Source: an uncultured beta proteobacterium (GTDB taxonomy: Bacteria; Pseudomonadota; Gammaproteobacteria; Burkholderiales; Burkholderiaceae_C). From it: a stretch of 64,000 nt of DNA. Position 1 is the stretch's first letter. The number at the start of each line of letters is the position of its first letter. The notes under the pieces were generated by a model. The model was not told the origin of the DNA, ran no database searches, and saw only the letters and a list, made by a program, of their open reading frames with translations. Positions 47,151 through 56,990 of the stretch are shown here, in pieces. Location: the NCBI GenBank assembly GCA_903909815.1, contig CAIVXG010000198.1, positions 44,699 through 108,698 of the forward strand. The letters run 5' to 3'. Position numbers and translations under genes: made by a program.

Positions 47151-50100
47151 TTACATATTCCTGCGGTACTGCCCACCGACCTCGAACAGCGCGTTCGTGA
47201 TCTGGCCCAGGGAACAAACCCGCACCGCGTCCATCAGCACCTCGAACACGTTGGCATTGGCGATCACCGCCTGCTGCAGCCGCTGCAGTTGCGCCGGGGC
47301 TGCGGCCGCGTGCTTGGCGTGGAACTGCGCCAGCCTGGTGAGCTGGCTTTGTTTTTCTTCGTCCGTGGAGCGCGCCAGTTCCAGCTTGTCCTGCACTGCG
47401 TCGCCGTGTGGATTGCGAAAGGTGTTGACGCCGATGATGGGCAGCTCGCCCGAGTGTTTGAGCATTTCGTAGGTCATGCTCTCGTCCTGGATCTTGCCGC
47501 GCTGGTAACCGGTCTCCATCGCGCCGAGCACGCCGCCACGGTCCGCGATGGCGTTGAACTCGTTCAACACCGCCTCTTCCAAAAGCTCGGTCAGTTCCTC
47601 AATGATGAAGGCGCCCTGGTTCGGGTTCTCGTTCTTCGCCAGGCCCCACTCGCGGTTGATGATGAGCTGGATCGCCATGGCGCGGCGCACGCTGTCTTCG
47701 GTGGGCGTGGTGATGGCCTCGTCGAAGGCGTTGGTGTGCAGGCTGTTGCAGTTGTCGTAGATGGCGATCAGCGCCTGCAAGGTGGTGCGGATGTCGTTGA
47801 ACTGGATCTCCTGCGCGTGCAGGCTGCGCCCGGACGTCTGGATGTGGTATTTCAGCTTCTGGCTGCGCTCGTTCGCGCCGTATTTCTCCTTCATCGCCAC
47901 GGCCCAGATGCGCCGAGCGACACGGCCCATCACGGTGTACTCCGGGTCCATTCCGTTGGAAAAGAAGAAGCTCAAATTGGGCGCGAAGTCGTCGATGTGC
48001 ATGCCGCGCGCCAGATAGGCTTCCACCAGCGTGAAGCCGTTGGAGAGCGTGAACGCCAACTGGCTGATCGGGTTCGCACCCGCTTCGGCGATGTGGTAGC
48101 CGCTGATGGACACGCTGTAGAAATTGCGCACCTTGTGGTGCACGAAGTACTGCGCGATGTCGCCCATCACCTTCAGGCTGAATTCGGTGGAGAAGATGCA
48201 GGTGTTTTGTCCCTGGTCCTCCTTCAGGATGTCGGCCTGCACCGTGCCACGCACGTTCTCCAGCACCCATTCCTTGATCTTCGCGGTTTCGGTGTCGGTG
48301 GGGTCGCGTCCGTTGTCGCTCTTGAACTTCTCGATGTTCTGGTCCATGGCGGTGTTCATGAACATCGCCAGGATGCTGGGTGCAGGCCCGTTGATGGTCA
48401 TGCTGACCGAGGTCGTGGGGTTGCACAAGTCAAAGCCGCCGTACAACACCTTCATGTCGTCCAGCGTCGCAATGCTCACGCCCGAGTTGCCGACCTTGCC
48501 GTAGATGTCGGGGCGCGGGTCCGGGTCGTTGCCGTAGAGCGTGACCGAGTCGAAGGCCGTGGAAAGGCGTTTGGCCGGAAGACCTTCGCTGAGCAGCTTG
48601 AAGCGCTTGTTGGTGCGAAACGGATCGCCCTCGCCCGCGAACATGCGCGTGGGGTCCTCGTTCTCGCGCTTGAAGGCGAAGGTGCCGGCGGTGTAGGGAT
48701 AGCTGCCGGGTACGTTGTCCAGCATCAGCCACTTGAGGATCTCGCCGTGGTCCTCGTAGGTCGGCAGCGCCACCTTGCGAATCGTGGTGCCGCTGAGCGA
48801 CTTGCTGGTAAGCGCCGTGCGCAGTTCCTTGTCGCGGATCTTCACCACGTATTCGTCGCCGGCGTAGGCGCTTTGCATGCTGGGCCACTGAGCCAGCAGC
48901 TTGGCGGCAGCGGGCTCCTGGCGCACGGCGCGCTCGTCGGCCAGGCGCAGCACGGTGGTCTTGGCGCCATCACGCGTGGCATCGTCGGCGTGCAACATGC
49001 GCGCAGTCTCGCGCAGTTGTTGCAGCTCGCGCGCCAGTCTGGCCTGGGTGCGGGCACGAACTTTGTAGCCGCGCACGGCGTCGCTGATCTCGGCCAGATA
49101 GCGCGTGCGCGCAGCCGGCACCACCGGGTTCTGGTTCGTGCTGTGCCGCACATTCGCATGGGGCAGGCTGCCGGGGACGACTGGCATGCCCAGCGCCTGC
49201 AAGCGCGGCAGCAGCGCCTGGTACAGCGCCGTCACGCCGTCGTCGTTGAAGCGCGCCGCCATGGTGCCGAACACCGGCATCGTGTCGGGCGCGACGCTGA
49301 AGGCTTCGCGGTTGCGCTGCACCTGCTTGGCCACGTCGCGCAGCGCGTCGGAGGCCCCCTTGCGATCGAACTTGTTGATGGCCACGAACTCGGCAAAGTC
49401 CAGCATGTCGATCTTTTCCAACTGGCTCGCGGCGCCGAACTCGGGCGTCATCACGTACATCGGAATATCGACCAGCGGCACAATCGCCGCGTCGCCCTGC
49501 CCTATGCCTGAAGTCTCGACCACGATCAGGTCGAAGTCGGCGCACTTGCAAGCGGCCAGCACGTCGGGCAAGGCCGCGCTGATTTCGCTGCCGAAATCGC
49601 GGGTCGCCAGCGAGCGCATGAACACCTTTGAGCCCTGCTGCCATGGACTGATTGCATTCATACGGATGCGGTCGCCCAAGAGCGCGCCACCGCTCTTGCG
49701 CCGGGACGGGTCGATGGAGATCACGGCCACGCGCAGCGCGTCGTTCTGGTCCAGGCGCAGTCGCCGGATGAGCTCATCCGTGAGGCTGGACTTGCCGGCG
49801 CCGCCGGTGCCGGTGATGCCCAGCACCGGGATCTTCCTGGTGGCGGCCAGGGCGCGCATGTCTTCCAGCAGGACCGGGCTCGCCTTATGTCCCTCCACCG
49901 CCGTGATGAGCTGCGCCAGCGCGCGCTCGTGCGCCTCGCTGCGGCCCTGGATCGCGCTCAAAGCGGCGGGTGCGTAGCCGCACAGGTCCACGTCGCAACG
50001 TTTCACCATCTCGCCGATCATCCCCGCCAGCCCCATGCGCTGGCCGTCCTCCGGGCTGAAGATGCGCGCCACACCGTAGGCTTGCAGCTCACGGATCTCG

Positions 50101-50444
50101 GGCCCCACGATCACGCCGCCGCCGCCGCCGAAAACCTGGATGTGCTCGCCGCCGCGGTTCCTGAGCAGGTCGATCATGTACTTGAAATATTCCACGTGCC
50201 CGCCCTGGTACGAGCTGATGGCGATGCCCTGCGCGTCCTCCTGCAACGCGGCCGTCACGACCTCGTCCACGCTGCGGTTGTGCCCCAGGTGGATGACCTC
50301 GGCGCCCATGCTTTGCAGGATGCGACGCATGATGTTGATGGCAGCGTCGTGCCCGTCGAACAGGCTGGCCGCGGTGACAAAACGCACCTTGTGCTGGGGG
50401 CGGTAATTGGCAAGTGCTTGGAATTCGGCGGACAGGTCGGACAT
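47151..50444 (-). CDS. icmF: fused isobutyryl-CoA mutase IcmF
   Basis: 1097 residues joining three parts. The cobalamin-binding domain (1 to about 150) has base-off ligand His32 in [12 protein letters not shown]. The MeaI-type G-protein chaperone has P-loop GTGGAGKS (212-219). The catalytic domain lies from about 500. This order is diagnostic of IcmF, which interconverts isobutyryl-CoA and butyryl-CoA (or isovaleryl/pivalyl) using adenosylcobalamin, with the G-domain guarding cofactor loading. The start at 50444 has GGAG upstream. A perfect palindrome just upstream (50490-50511) probably regulates it. Confidence 0.93.
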   Translation of the reverse strand: MSDLSAEFQALANYRPQHKVRFVTAASLFDGHDAAINIMRRILQSMGAEVIHLGHNRSVDEVVTAALQEDAQGIAISSYQGGHVEYFKYMIDLLRNRGGEHIQVFGGGGGVIVGPEIRELQAYGVARIFSPEDGQRMGLAGMIGEMVKRCDVDLCGYAPAALSAIQGRSEAHERALAQLITAVEGHKASPVLLEDMRALAATRKIPVLGITGTGGAGKSSLTDELIRRLRLDQNDALRVAVISIDPSRRKSGGALLGDRIRMNAISPWQQGSKVFMRSLATRDFGSEISAALPDVLAACKCADFDLIVVETSGIGQGDAAIVPLVDIPMYVMTPEFGAASQLEKIDMLDFAEFVAINKFDRKGASDALRDVAKQVQRNREAFSVAPDTMPVFGTMAARFNDDGVTALYQALLPRLQALGMPVVPGSLPHANVRHSTNQNPVVPAARTRYLAEISDAVRGYKVRARTQARLARELQQLRETARMLHADDATRDGAKTTVLRLADERAVRQEPAAAKLLAQWPSMQSAYAGDEYVVKIRDKELRTALTSKSLSGTTIRKVALPTYEDHGEILKWLMLDNVPGSYPYTAGTFAFKRENEDPTRMFAGEGDPFRTNKRFKLLSEGLPAKRLSTAFDSVTLYGNDPDPRPDIYGKVGNSGVSIATLDDMKVLYGGFDLCNPTTSVSMTINGPAPSILAMFMNTAMDQNIEKFKSDNGRDPTDTETAKIKEWVLENVRGTVQADILKEDQGQNTCIFSTEFSLKVMGDIAQYFVHHKVRNFYSVSISGYHIAEAGANPISQLAFTLSNGFTLVEAYLARGMHIDDFAPNLSFFFSNGMDPEYTVMGRVARRIWAVAMKEKYGANERSQKLKYHIQTSGRSLHAQEIQFNDIRTTLQALIAIYDNCNSLHTNAFDEAITTPTEDSVRRAMAIQLIINREWGLAKNENPNQGAFIIEELTELLEEAVLNEFNAIADRGGVLGAMETGYQRGKIQDESMTYEMLKHSGELPIIGVNTFRNPHGDAVQDKLELARSTDEEKQSQLTRLAQFHAKHAAAAPAQLQRLQQAVIANANVFEVLMDAVRVCSLGQITNALFEVGGQYRRNM

Positions 50445-50462
50445 GGTGCGGTCTCCGGAAAT

Positions 50463-50483
50463 AATTGGGGTCTGACCCCAATT
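50463..50483. repeat. short perfect inverted repeat in the icmF leader
   Basis: Arms AATTGGGGTC and GACCCCAATT flank a single base. It lies in the presumed 5' untranslated region of icmF, between the operator and the ribosome site, and would fold as a hairpin. GGGGTC-GACCCC elements of this kind are scattered in many proteobacterial genomes. Confidence 0.7.
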
Positions 50484-50489
50484 AATAGA

Positions 50490-50511
50490 TTGACGTTTAC
50501 GTAAACGTCAA
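50490..50511 (-). promoter_or_regulatory. 22-base perfect palindrome upstream of icmF, LiuR-like operator
   Basis: TTGACGTTTAC followed directly by its reverse complement. The ACGTTTACGTAAACGT core resembles operators of LiuR, the MerR-family regulator of branched-chain amino acid and acyl-CoA catabolism; this match is from memory. The position 46 bases before the icmF ATG fits a control site. No LiuR gene is in the window. Confidence 0.75.
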
Positions 50512-50521
50512 TCTTAGCCGA

Positions 50522-51790
50522 CTACGGCTTTCCAGGCACTGACAGCGCCGCGGCAGCGCGCAGCTTGTCCTTCTTGCTCGGGCGCCGGCCCTTGATACCG
50601 CCAGTGGATGGCGCTACGGCCAGGACAACATCCGGCTCATCCATGGGCGCCTGCAGCGGCTCAAAGCCCACGATGACTTCGGGCTGCACTGTGCGCTGCT
50701 GGTGCTTCTCTATCAGGCGGAAATGCGCTTGCGAGTCGGCGCTGATGAAACTCACCGCCACGCCGCTCTCCCCGGCCCGGCCCGTGCGGCCGATGCGGTG
50801 CACGTAGTCCAGCGCGGAGCGCGGCAGGTCGTAGTTCACCACCACCGGCAAAGCTACGATATCCAGGCCGCGGGCCGCGACGTCGGTGGCGACCACCACC
50901 TTGAGCCGCGAGGCCTTGAAATCGGCCAGCACCTGGGTGCGCTTGCCCTGGCTCAACTCACCGTGAAAGGGCTCGGCATAGATGCGCGCCTTGCGCAACT
51001 TGTCGGAGACGATTTCGGCCGCGTGCTTGGTGGCAACGAACACCAGCACGCGCTTCCAATGGTTCTCGGTGATCAGGTGCCGCAGCAACTGGGTGCGCCG
51101 GTTCGCGTCCACCAAAATCGCACGCTGCACGATGTCAGGCCGGGTCTGCGGCTCGATCGGAACTTCGATGCGAACCGGGTCGCGCAGCAGCTTGTCCGCC
51201 AGCGCCAGCACGTCGGACGGGAACGTGGCAGAGAAGAACAGGTTTTGCCGCTCACTGGGCATCAGCGCCAGCAGGCGCTCCAGTTCAGCGGAAAAGCCCA
51301 GGTCCAGCAGCCGATCGGCCTCGTCCAGCACCAGCAACGACACATCGGCGAGTGTGAGCGCGTTGTGCTCCAGCAGGTCCAGCAAACGCCCCGGTGTGGC
51401 CACCACGATGTCAGCGCCCCCGCGCAGGTTCATCATCTGCGGGTTGACAGAGACGCCGCCAAACACAGTGATGATCTTCAGCGCCTGCGGCAGATGCTGC
51501 GCCAGGCTGTAAATTTCGCCGCCCACCTGCGCTGCCAGCTCGCGCGTAGGCACCAGGATCAGCGCGCGCAGGCGTCTTGGCTTCTCAATCGGCAACTGCT
51601 CCAACTGCTGCAGCAGCGGCAACGCAAAGGCCAGGGTCTTGCCGGAGCCGGTCTGGGCCGAACCCAGCACATCGCGTCCGGCCAGCGCCGCCGGAATGGC
51701 CTGAACCTGGATCGGCGTAGGCGCTGCATAGGCCTTCATGCCAACGGAGCGCAGCAGTGTGGGAGTAAGACCGAAAGTTGAAAAAGGCAT
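50522..51790 (-). CDS. DEAD-box RNA helicase, RhlE-like
   Basis: 422 residues. Q motif FSTFGLTPTLLRSV with PTPIQVQAIP, Walker A AQTGSGKT (45-52), PTRELAAQ, TPGRLLD, DEAD in VLDEADRLLDLGF, SAT in FFSATFP, then the second RecA domain with HRIGRTGRAG. A short basic tail. It unwinds RNA with ATP, probably in ribosome assembly or RNA decay. Confidence 0.92.
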   Translation of the reverse strand: MPFSTFGLTPTLLRSVGMKAYAAPTPIQVQAIPAALAGRDVLGSAQTGSGKTLAFALPLLQQLEQLPIEKPRRLRALILVPTRELAAQVGGEIYSLAQHLPQALKIITVFGGVSVNPQMMNLRGGADIVVATPGRLLDLLEHNALTLADVSLLVLDEADRLLDLGFSAELERLLALMPSERQNLFFSATFPSDVLALADKLLRDPVRIEVPIEPQTRPDIVQRAILVDANRRTQLLRHLITENHWKRVLVFVATKHAAEIVSDKLRKARIYAEPFHGELSQGKRTQVLADFKASRLKVVVATDVAARGLDIVALPVVVNYDLPRSALDYVHRIGRTGRAGESGVAVSFISADSQAHFRLIEKHQQRTVQPEVIVGFEPLQAPMDEPDVVLAVAPSTGGIKGRRPSKKDKLRAAAALSVPGKP

Positions 51791-51885
51791 GGAAAGCTGG
51801 CTTGGTGAGTGTGCGGAGCGCAGCCTCAGTTTAAGCTGCCGCGAGCCCCTAGGTCTGGGATGTGGGCGGGGCGATAATGGGCGCT

Positions 51886-52194
51886 ATGAAAAAAACGTTC
51901 AAGTTAGACATCGAAGGCAAGAATCGGGATCGCGTGCTGGAAGCCACCAAACACGAAATCCGCAAATACGTGAAGCGGCAAAGGCGCGTGCCGCTGCCCG
52001 AGGGCGTGGACTTCTGGGATTTTGATTGCCGCTTCGGCACGACCGCGGAAAATGCAACCGAAGTGCATTTCGCCACCATCACAGGATTGATCGACGCCGT
52101 TGCCAACGAGGGTGGGGGCGCGTTCTATCTCGAACTATTGGCCAAGGAGGGCCGCCGCACAGCGCGCCCCATCGGCACCGGAGACGCGAAGTAG
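51886..52194 (+). CDS. DUF6172-like conserved protein
   Basis: 102 residues from ATG 51886: MKKTFKLDIEGKNRDRVLEA, then HEIRKYVKRQRRVPLPEGVDFWDFDCRFG. This conserved block is found in many proteobacteria; function unknown. No cysteine pair or signal peptide. It is divergent from the helicase gene. Confidence 0.75.
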   Translation: MKKTFKLDIEGKNRDRVLEATKHEIRKYVKRQRRVPLPEGVDFWDFDCRFGTTAENATEVHFATITGLIDAVANEGGGAFYLELLAKEGRRTARPIGTGDAK

Positions 52195-52209
52195 ACATCC
52201 GACAATCAC

Positions 52210-52257
52210 TTGAGGACAGAGCACGCGCACTTCGTGTCGCTTTGGTCTGTCCCGCAA
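52210..52257. repeat. palindromic intergenic repeat, family 2, copy b
   Basis: TTGAGGACAGAGC at the left end and TTTGGTCTGTCCCGCAA at the right. It sits between convergent DUF6172-like and exonuclease genes. Confidence 0.75.
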
Positions 52258-52292
52258 AAACTCAAACTGTGCAATAGCTCGCTCGCCTCGGG

Positions 52293-52886
52293 CTAAGTCA
52301 GGCCGAGCGCGTGATACACCTTGATCGCAGCCCAGGCGTCGTTGCCCGAATAGACGATCTGACTCTCCGTGAGCTGGCGGTTGGACCAGTTCGAGGTCGT
52401 GGCCTTGCGTGACTTCATGAAGCGACGGTTGAAGACCACGGCCACGGCGCCGCGCACGCCGAGCTCCTTCACATAGCCGCGCTCCCGGAAGATCAGGTTC
52501 AGGTCAAGCACGTTTTGCACTTGCACGCCCAGTGTGCGCTGGATCTGCTGATGGTCTCCTGCCAAGCCAAACCCCACCTTGACGATACGCTCTGATTGCA
52601 GCAGCGCGCACACGGCCTCGCGACAGGCTTCATCGTGCAGCTGAAAAACATAGGCCTTGTGCAGTGTGGAAAATTGCACCACGTGCGGCCCTTGCGAGAC
52701 CTCGTCGCGCACGAAGGTGGGCTTGGACTCAGTGTCGAAGCCCAGCACTGCGCTGGCCAAAAGCACCGCGCAGGCCTGCTCCACATGTTCGCGCGTGGAG
52801 ACCACGACGATGTCATTCAGGCCGAGCCGTTCCAGTGGCTCCAGCCCCAGCAGGTGTTCTTTGGTGGGCGACAGCAATGAAGGCAT
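52293..52886 (-). CDS. 3'-5' exonuclease domain protein (RNase D-like)
   Basis: 197 residues from ATG 52886. DEDDy exonuclease fold: FDTES (Asp51, Glu53) is motif I, VGFGLAGDHQQIQ is motif II and YSGNDAWAAIKVY is motif III with Tyr and Asp. It lacks the HRDC domains of RNase D, so it is a minimal member that trims RNA or DNA 3' ends. Confidence 0.85.
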   Translation of the reverse strand: MPSLLSPTKEHLLGLEPLERLGLNDIVVVSTREHVEQACAVLLASAVLGFDTESKPTFVRDEVSQGPHVVQFSTLHKAYVFQLHDEACREAVCALLQSERIVKVGFGLAGDHQQIQRTLGVQVQNVLDLNLIFRERGYVKELGVRGAVAVVFNRRFMKSRKATTSNWSNRQLTESQIVYSGNDAWAAIKVYHALGLT

Positions 52887-53047
52887 TGGCACCGAGCATA
52901 AGCGGTATTGAGCTGGCGCCAGCAGGATTCCCTTTGGAATACCCGAAGATCCGCGGCAGTTGCGGGCCATGGCGCCCATTCAGCAGCGAAGTGTCGGCTA
53001 TGATGAAACCGTCCACGATGGCCGGACATCTAAATCTGGAGACTGAC

Positions 53048-53503
53048 ATGACTCGAAGCAGAACGCTATTCGCGGTGTTTTTCGCAGCCTTTTCGCTGTC
53101 CATCGTTTGCTCAGGCATCGCAATAGCGGGCGCGCTCGACGAGGCCAAGGCGCAAGCTCACCTGAATGCAGTGGCGGCGGGAGATCTGGACGCGCTGATG
53201 CGCGACTACGAGGAGGATGCCTACATGGACTGGGTTGGCGGCGCGCTCGACGGTCGCTACCGCGGCAAGCCGGCGATCAAGGCGGTCTGGCAAAAGTTCA
53301 TCGCCGCCAACGCAGGCAAGCCGCGACCGGCCAAATTCAGCAAGCTGGAAGCCTACGCAAACCCCAAGGGCGCGACCGTTCAAGCCGAGGCGGAATACGG
53401 CGGCACAACGCCTGTCAAGGTGTGGCACGCACTCATCTACCGCGACGGCAGCCTCGCCACCGAAGTCTGGCAAATCGCACCGGCCATCCAGCTGGCGCCA
53501 TGA
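53048..53503 (+). CDS. exported SnoaL-like (NTF2 fold) protein
   Basis: 151 residues with a signal peptide (about 1-27, ending IAIAGA). The mature part is a SnoaL/NTF2-like fold: HLNAVAAGDLDALMRDYEEDAYMDW, then PAIKAVWQKFI, and VWHALIYRDGSLATEVWQI. It binds or turns over a small molecule; ligand unknown. Its stop overlaps the next ATG (ATGA), so it heads a three-gene operon. Confidence 0.82.
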   Translation: MTRSRTLFAVFFAAFSLSIVCSGIAIAGALDEAKAQAHLNAVAAGDLDALMRDYEEDAYMDWVGGALDGRYRGKPAIKAVWQKFIAANAGKPRPAKFSKLEAYANPKGATVQAEAEYGGTTPVKVWHALIYRDGSLATEVWQIAPAIQLAP

Positions 53504-54141
53504 ATCCCGCCCACGCGGCAAGGCTGCTGGCGCTGCTGGTCTTTTGCTTCGGCGCAGAAGCTGCCAACGTGGAAGCACTGGTGCGGTCGCCCGTGGGCAC
53601 GCCCGTGGGTGACGCCGCCGTCGTGATCGAACCGGTCAGCGGGGGTTACCCCAAGCGCCAGCGCACGGTCACGATCGAACAGCGCGATCGTGACTTCATT
53701 CCGTATGTATCCATTGTCCAGACCGGGACGCTGGTGGAATTTCCCAACCGCGATCCCTTCAAACACCACATCTACTCGTTTTCCCCCGCCAAGACTTTTG
53801 AGATCAAACTTTACGCCGACAAGCCGGCCCTGCCAGTCCTGTTTGACAAGGCGGGAGAAGTGGCGATCGGATGCAATATCCACGACTGGATGGAGGCCTA
53901 TATCCTGGTTGTGAATTCAGCCTATTTCGCCAAGACCGGCGACGACGGCAAAGCCACCATCCGCGACGTTCCTGCCGGGCACTACCGGCTTCGCGTCTGG
54001 CATCCACGGCAAAAGCTCGAAGCGCCTCAGCGCGAGATCGAGATCGGAGCCGGCGCAACTGCCACCAAGCTGAACCTGCTTGCCGATGTCGCGCCGCGGT
54101 CTTCCAAGCCCAAGCCAGCCATAGAATCCGGCAAATATTAG
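53500..54141 (+). CDS. exported cupredoxin-like / methylamine-utilization-type protein
   Basis: 213 residues with a signal peptide (about 1-21). It resembles methylamine utilization or plastocyanin-like proteins: VSIVQTGTLVEFPNRDPFKHHIYSFSPAK and VAIGCNIHDWMEAYILV carry the His, Cys and second-His pattern of a type 1 copper site. A carboxypeptidase-regulatory-like domain (DVPAGHYRLRVWHPR) follows. It overlaps the SnoaL gene by 4 bases and is 2 bases before the EAL gene. Confidence 0.82.
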   Translation: MNPAHAARLLALLVFCFGAEAANVEALVRSPVGTPVGDAAVVIEPVSGGYPKRQRTVTIEQRDRDFIPYVSIVQTGTLVEFPNRDPFKHHIYSFSPAKTFEIKLYADKPALPVLFDKAGEVAIGCNIHDWMEAYILVVNSAYFAKTGDDGKATIRDVPAGHYRLRVWHPRQKLEAPQREIEIGAGATATKLNLLADVAPRSSKPKPAIESGKY

Positions 54142-54143
54142 CC

Positions 54144-56507
54144 ATGATTCTGAGGACTCTGCAACGCCGCATCGTCGTCGTCTTTGTCGGACTTCTGGTG
54201 CTGGTGATGGCGCTGATCGTCGGCCTGGTGAGCAGCCGTAGCGACAGCATCGTGGCCAACGAGGCGACGCGCGAATTGGCGTCCGGCGCGCAGATATTCA
54301 CGCGTTTGGTTGAGCAAAACCAGCGTCAACTGGAAACCGCTGCCACGGTGTTGTCTGGGGATTTTGCATTCCGTGAAGCAATAGCAACGCAGGATCAGGC
54401 CACGGTGCTCTCCGTCATCCGCAACCACGGGATGAGAATCGGCGCGCAGGTGATGCTGGTGGTGAGCACGGATGGGCAGTTGATGGCGGACACCCAACAG
54501 CAGTCCCTGCTGCCGCGCTCCTTTCCGTTTGTCGACCTGCTGGCCAGCGCACAGGCGGCGGGCAAGAGTTCCGGATTCAGGCAGATGAGGGACGGCTTTC
54601 TCTACCAGATCGTGCTGGTACCGATACTGGCGCCCAAGCTCATCGCCTGGGTCGCGATGGGGTTTCTGGTGGACGACCGGTGGGCGCGCGAGTTATCCGA
54701 CATGACCGGGCTCAACGTCAGCGTCGTACGCCGAGCGGGAGCAGAGGTGAGGCTGCTGGCTTCATCGCTTGAAATATCGAAGCGCGACGTTCTGGCGCAG
54801 GCCATGCGCCTGCCATTCAATGCGGCTACCGTGGTGCTGGCCATGGGAGAAGAACATTATCAGACGCAGCAGATGGCCCTTGCCCAGGAGGTGGCGGTGG
54901 TGCTGCAGCGCTCGCTGGAGCAGGCACGCGAGCCCTTTCGCGCCCTGCAGACGGTGCTGCTGATCGTGGTCTTCGCAGGGGTCGTCCTCTTCGCTTTCGG
55001 CAGCGTGATGCTGGCGCGCAGGATCGTTCGGCCCGTCAACCAGCTGTCGGAATCCGCGCGTCGCATCGAGGCCGGAGATTACACACAGCCCGTGCCCAGC
55101 TTGGCCCAGGATGAAATCGGCCAATTGGCGCTGAGTTTTGACCATATGCGCACGCGAATTGCCAGCCGCGAAGACAAAATCCTCAGACTGGCGTACGAAG
55201 ACAGCCTGACCGGACTGCCCAACCGCACGCTGTTTCTCGAGAGCCTGGGCCAGTTGCCGCCGCACGGCTGCGGCGCGATTGCGATCCTCAACATCGACCG
55301 CTTTGCCTTGATCAACAATGCCCTGGGAAACCGCGTGGGAGATCGCCTGCTGATCGAAGTCGGCTTGCGCCTGCGTGGGATCACACCTGTGCCCGCGCTG
55401 GTGGCTCGGCTATGGGGCGATGAGTTCGCCTTTTTGCTGGAAGGCGCCGACCAGGAAGCCGCCACCCTGTTTGCGCAGTCCGTGCTTGCGGTCTTGAGCC
55501 AGCCGATCACGCTGGATGGCCAGCCGCTTGACGTCGGCGGCAGTCTGGGCATGGCCATGTATCCACGGGATGCAGGGGACGCGACCGCGCTGATCCGGTG
55601 TGCGGATCAGGCTCTGGTCACGGCCAAACGCCGCCACACCGGCTTCGAATTCTCGGCCGGCAACGGCGACGAACCGGCACACGAGCAGCTGTCGCTGGTG
55701 GGTGAGATGCGTGAGGCGCTGGCACGCGACGAGTTCGTTCTTTACTACCAACCGAAAATGGACGTTGCCAGCCGCAAGATCATCGGAGCCGAGGCGTTGT
55801 TGCGCTGGCAGCATCCGGAGCGCGGGCTGGTTCCGCCGATGCGGTTCTTGCCGTTTGCCGAGCAGACCGGATTCATCCGCGAGATCACGCCCTGGCTGCT
55901 CGCGCGCGTGATTGAGCAGACGGCGCAATGGTCGCGCGAAGGACTGGCGATCGTGGTGTCGGCCAACCTCTCCGCGCTGGACATGCTGAACCCGAATCTG
56001 GTTGACCATGTCCGTCGTTTGCTGGAACAGCATCAGCTGGCACCTGCACGCCTGTGTCTGGAAATCACCGAAAGCGCCCTGATGGATGAGCCGGAGCTCG
56101 CGCTGGCACACCTGAGCGAGTTGTCGCTGCTCGGGGTCAAGCTGTCGATCGACGATTACGGATCGGGGCAGGCTTCGCTTGGCTACCTCAAGACCCTTCC
56201 GGTGAACGAGCTGAAAATTGACCAGTCGTTCGTCACTTCGGTCGCGGACTCGCGCAAGAATGCGGCCATCGTCCATTCGACCATCGTGCTCAGCCATGAA
56301 TTGGGTCTGACCGTCACCGCGGAAGGCGCGGAGACAGCCAGCGACCTGGCCTGGCTGGAGCGAAACGGCTGCGATGTGGCGCAGGGCTATGGCATCGCGC
56401 GACCTATGGCCGCCCGCGCCTTGCCCGCATGGATAAGCGCCTTCCACGCCCAGGCCACCGAGAATCTGCTGACGTTTCAATTCAACCCTGATCCCACCGG
56501 TCTTTGA
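54144..56507 (+). CDS. membrane GGDEF-EAL protein with degenerate GGDEF and intact EAL
   Basis: 787 residues. A first helix (about 10-30), a periplasmic sensor, a second helix (about 268-290) and a HAMP (about 290-343) precede the GGDEF domain, whose active site is WGDEF at 424-428, so cyclase activity is doubtful. The EAL domain starts with EALLRW (550-555) and keeps NLSALDM, IDDYGSG, KIDQSFV and AEGAET, as needed to hydrolyse cyclic-di-GMP. Coupled to the cupredoxin-like gene, so it may answer a redox or metal cue. Confidence 0.9.
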   Translation: MILRTLQRRIVVVFVGLLVLVMALIVGLVSSRSDSIVANEATRELASGAQIFTRLVEQNQRQLETAATVLSGDFAFREAIATQDQATVLSVIRNHGMRIGAQVMLVVSTDGQLMADTQQQSLLPRSFPFVDLLASAQAAGKSSGFRQMRDGFLYQIVLVPILAPKLIAWVAMGFLVDDRWARELSDMTGLNVSVVRRAGAEVRLLASSLEISKRDVLAQAMRLPFNAATVVLAMGEEHYQTQQMALAQEVAVVLQRSLEQAREPFRALQTVLLIVVFAGVVLFAFGSVMLARRIVRPVNQLSESARRIEAGDYTQPVPSLAQDEIGQLALSFDHMRTRIASREDKILRLAYEDSLTGLPNRTLFLESLGQLPPHGCGAIAILNIDRFALINNALGNRVGDRLLIEVGLRLRGITPVPALVARLWGDEFAFLLEGADQEAATLFAQSVLAVLSQPITLDGQPLDVGGSLGMAMYPRDAGDATALIRCADQALVTAKRRHTGFEFSAGNGDEPAHEQLSLVGEMREALARDEFVLYYQPKMDVASRKIIGAEALLRWQHPERGLVPPMRFLPFAEQTGFIREITPWLLARVIEQTAQWSREGLAIVVSANLSALDMLNPNLVDHVRRLLEQHQLAPARLCLEITESALMDEPELALAHLSELSLLGVKLSIDDYGSGQASLGYLKTLPVNELKIDQSFVTSVADSRKNAAIVHSTIVLSHELGLTVTAEGAETASDLAWLERNGCDVAQGYGIARPMAARALPAWISAFHAQATENLLTFQFNPDPTGL

Positions 56508-56512
56508 AAATC

Positions 56513-56950
56513 ATGACCCAAGACTTGCTCGACGCCACCGCATCCACCGTCCACCGCGCCGTGGGCTATGCCGGCGACATCTCGCCCCAACTTGCCTTCG
56601 CCTGGTGGCGCGCGGGCGAAGCGCTGCTGGTGGATGTGCGCAGCGATGCAGAACGCGCCTGGGTCGGCTTTGTGCCGGATGCAGTTGCCATTGCCTGGAA
56701 GCAGTGGCCTGGGATGACACTGAACCCGGATTTCGATACCGCTCTCCTGTCCTTGGCGCCACCGAAGCGCAAACTGCTGCTGCTGTGTCGAAGCGGTGTG
56801 CGCTCCATCGCGGCGGCCAAGCGTGCCACCGAACTCGGACTCGTGGCCTACAACATTCTGGAAGGCTTCGAGGGCGGCGCCGACGAAAGGGGCCAACGCG
56901 GCCACAAACAAGGCTGGCGCCACCGTGGCCTGCCGTGGCAGCAGTCGTGA
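56513..56950 (+). CDS. rhodanese-like sulfurtransferase
   Basis: 145 residues from ATG 56513. Rhodanese domain with active-site Cys92 in LCRSGVRS; ALLVDVRSDAERAWVG is the opening block. It moves sulfane sulfur to a thiol acceptor. It lies 5 bases after the EAL gene and could share its transcript. Confidence 0.88.
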   Translation: MTQDLLDATASTVHRAVGYAGDISPQLAFAWWRAGEALLVDVRSDAERAWVGFVPDAVAIAWKQWPGMTLNPDFDTALLSLAPPKRKLLLLCRSGVRSIAAAKRATELGLVAYNILEGFEGGADERGQRGHKQGWRHRGLPWQQS

Positions 56951-56990
56951 AACAATGACGGGGTTTTCGGCCTCGCGCTGACGACCGCCT

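Noticed and set aside
47289..49511. 740-codon open frame opposite icmF
   Set aside because: It is the antisense of a well conserved mutase; codon composition (His/Gly/Arg-rich) is typical of GC-rich shadow frames.
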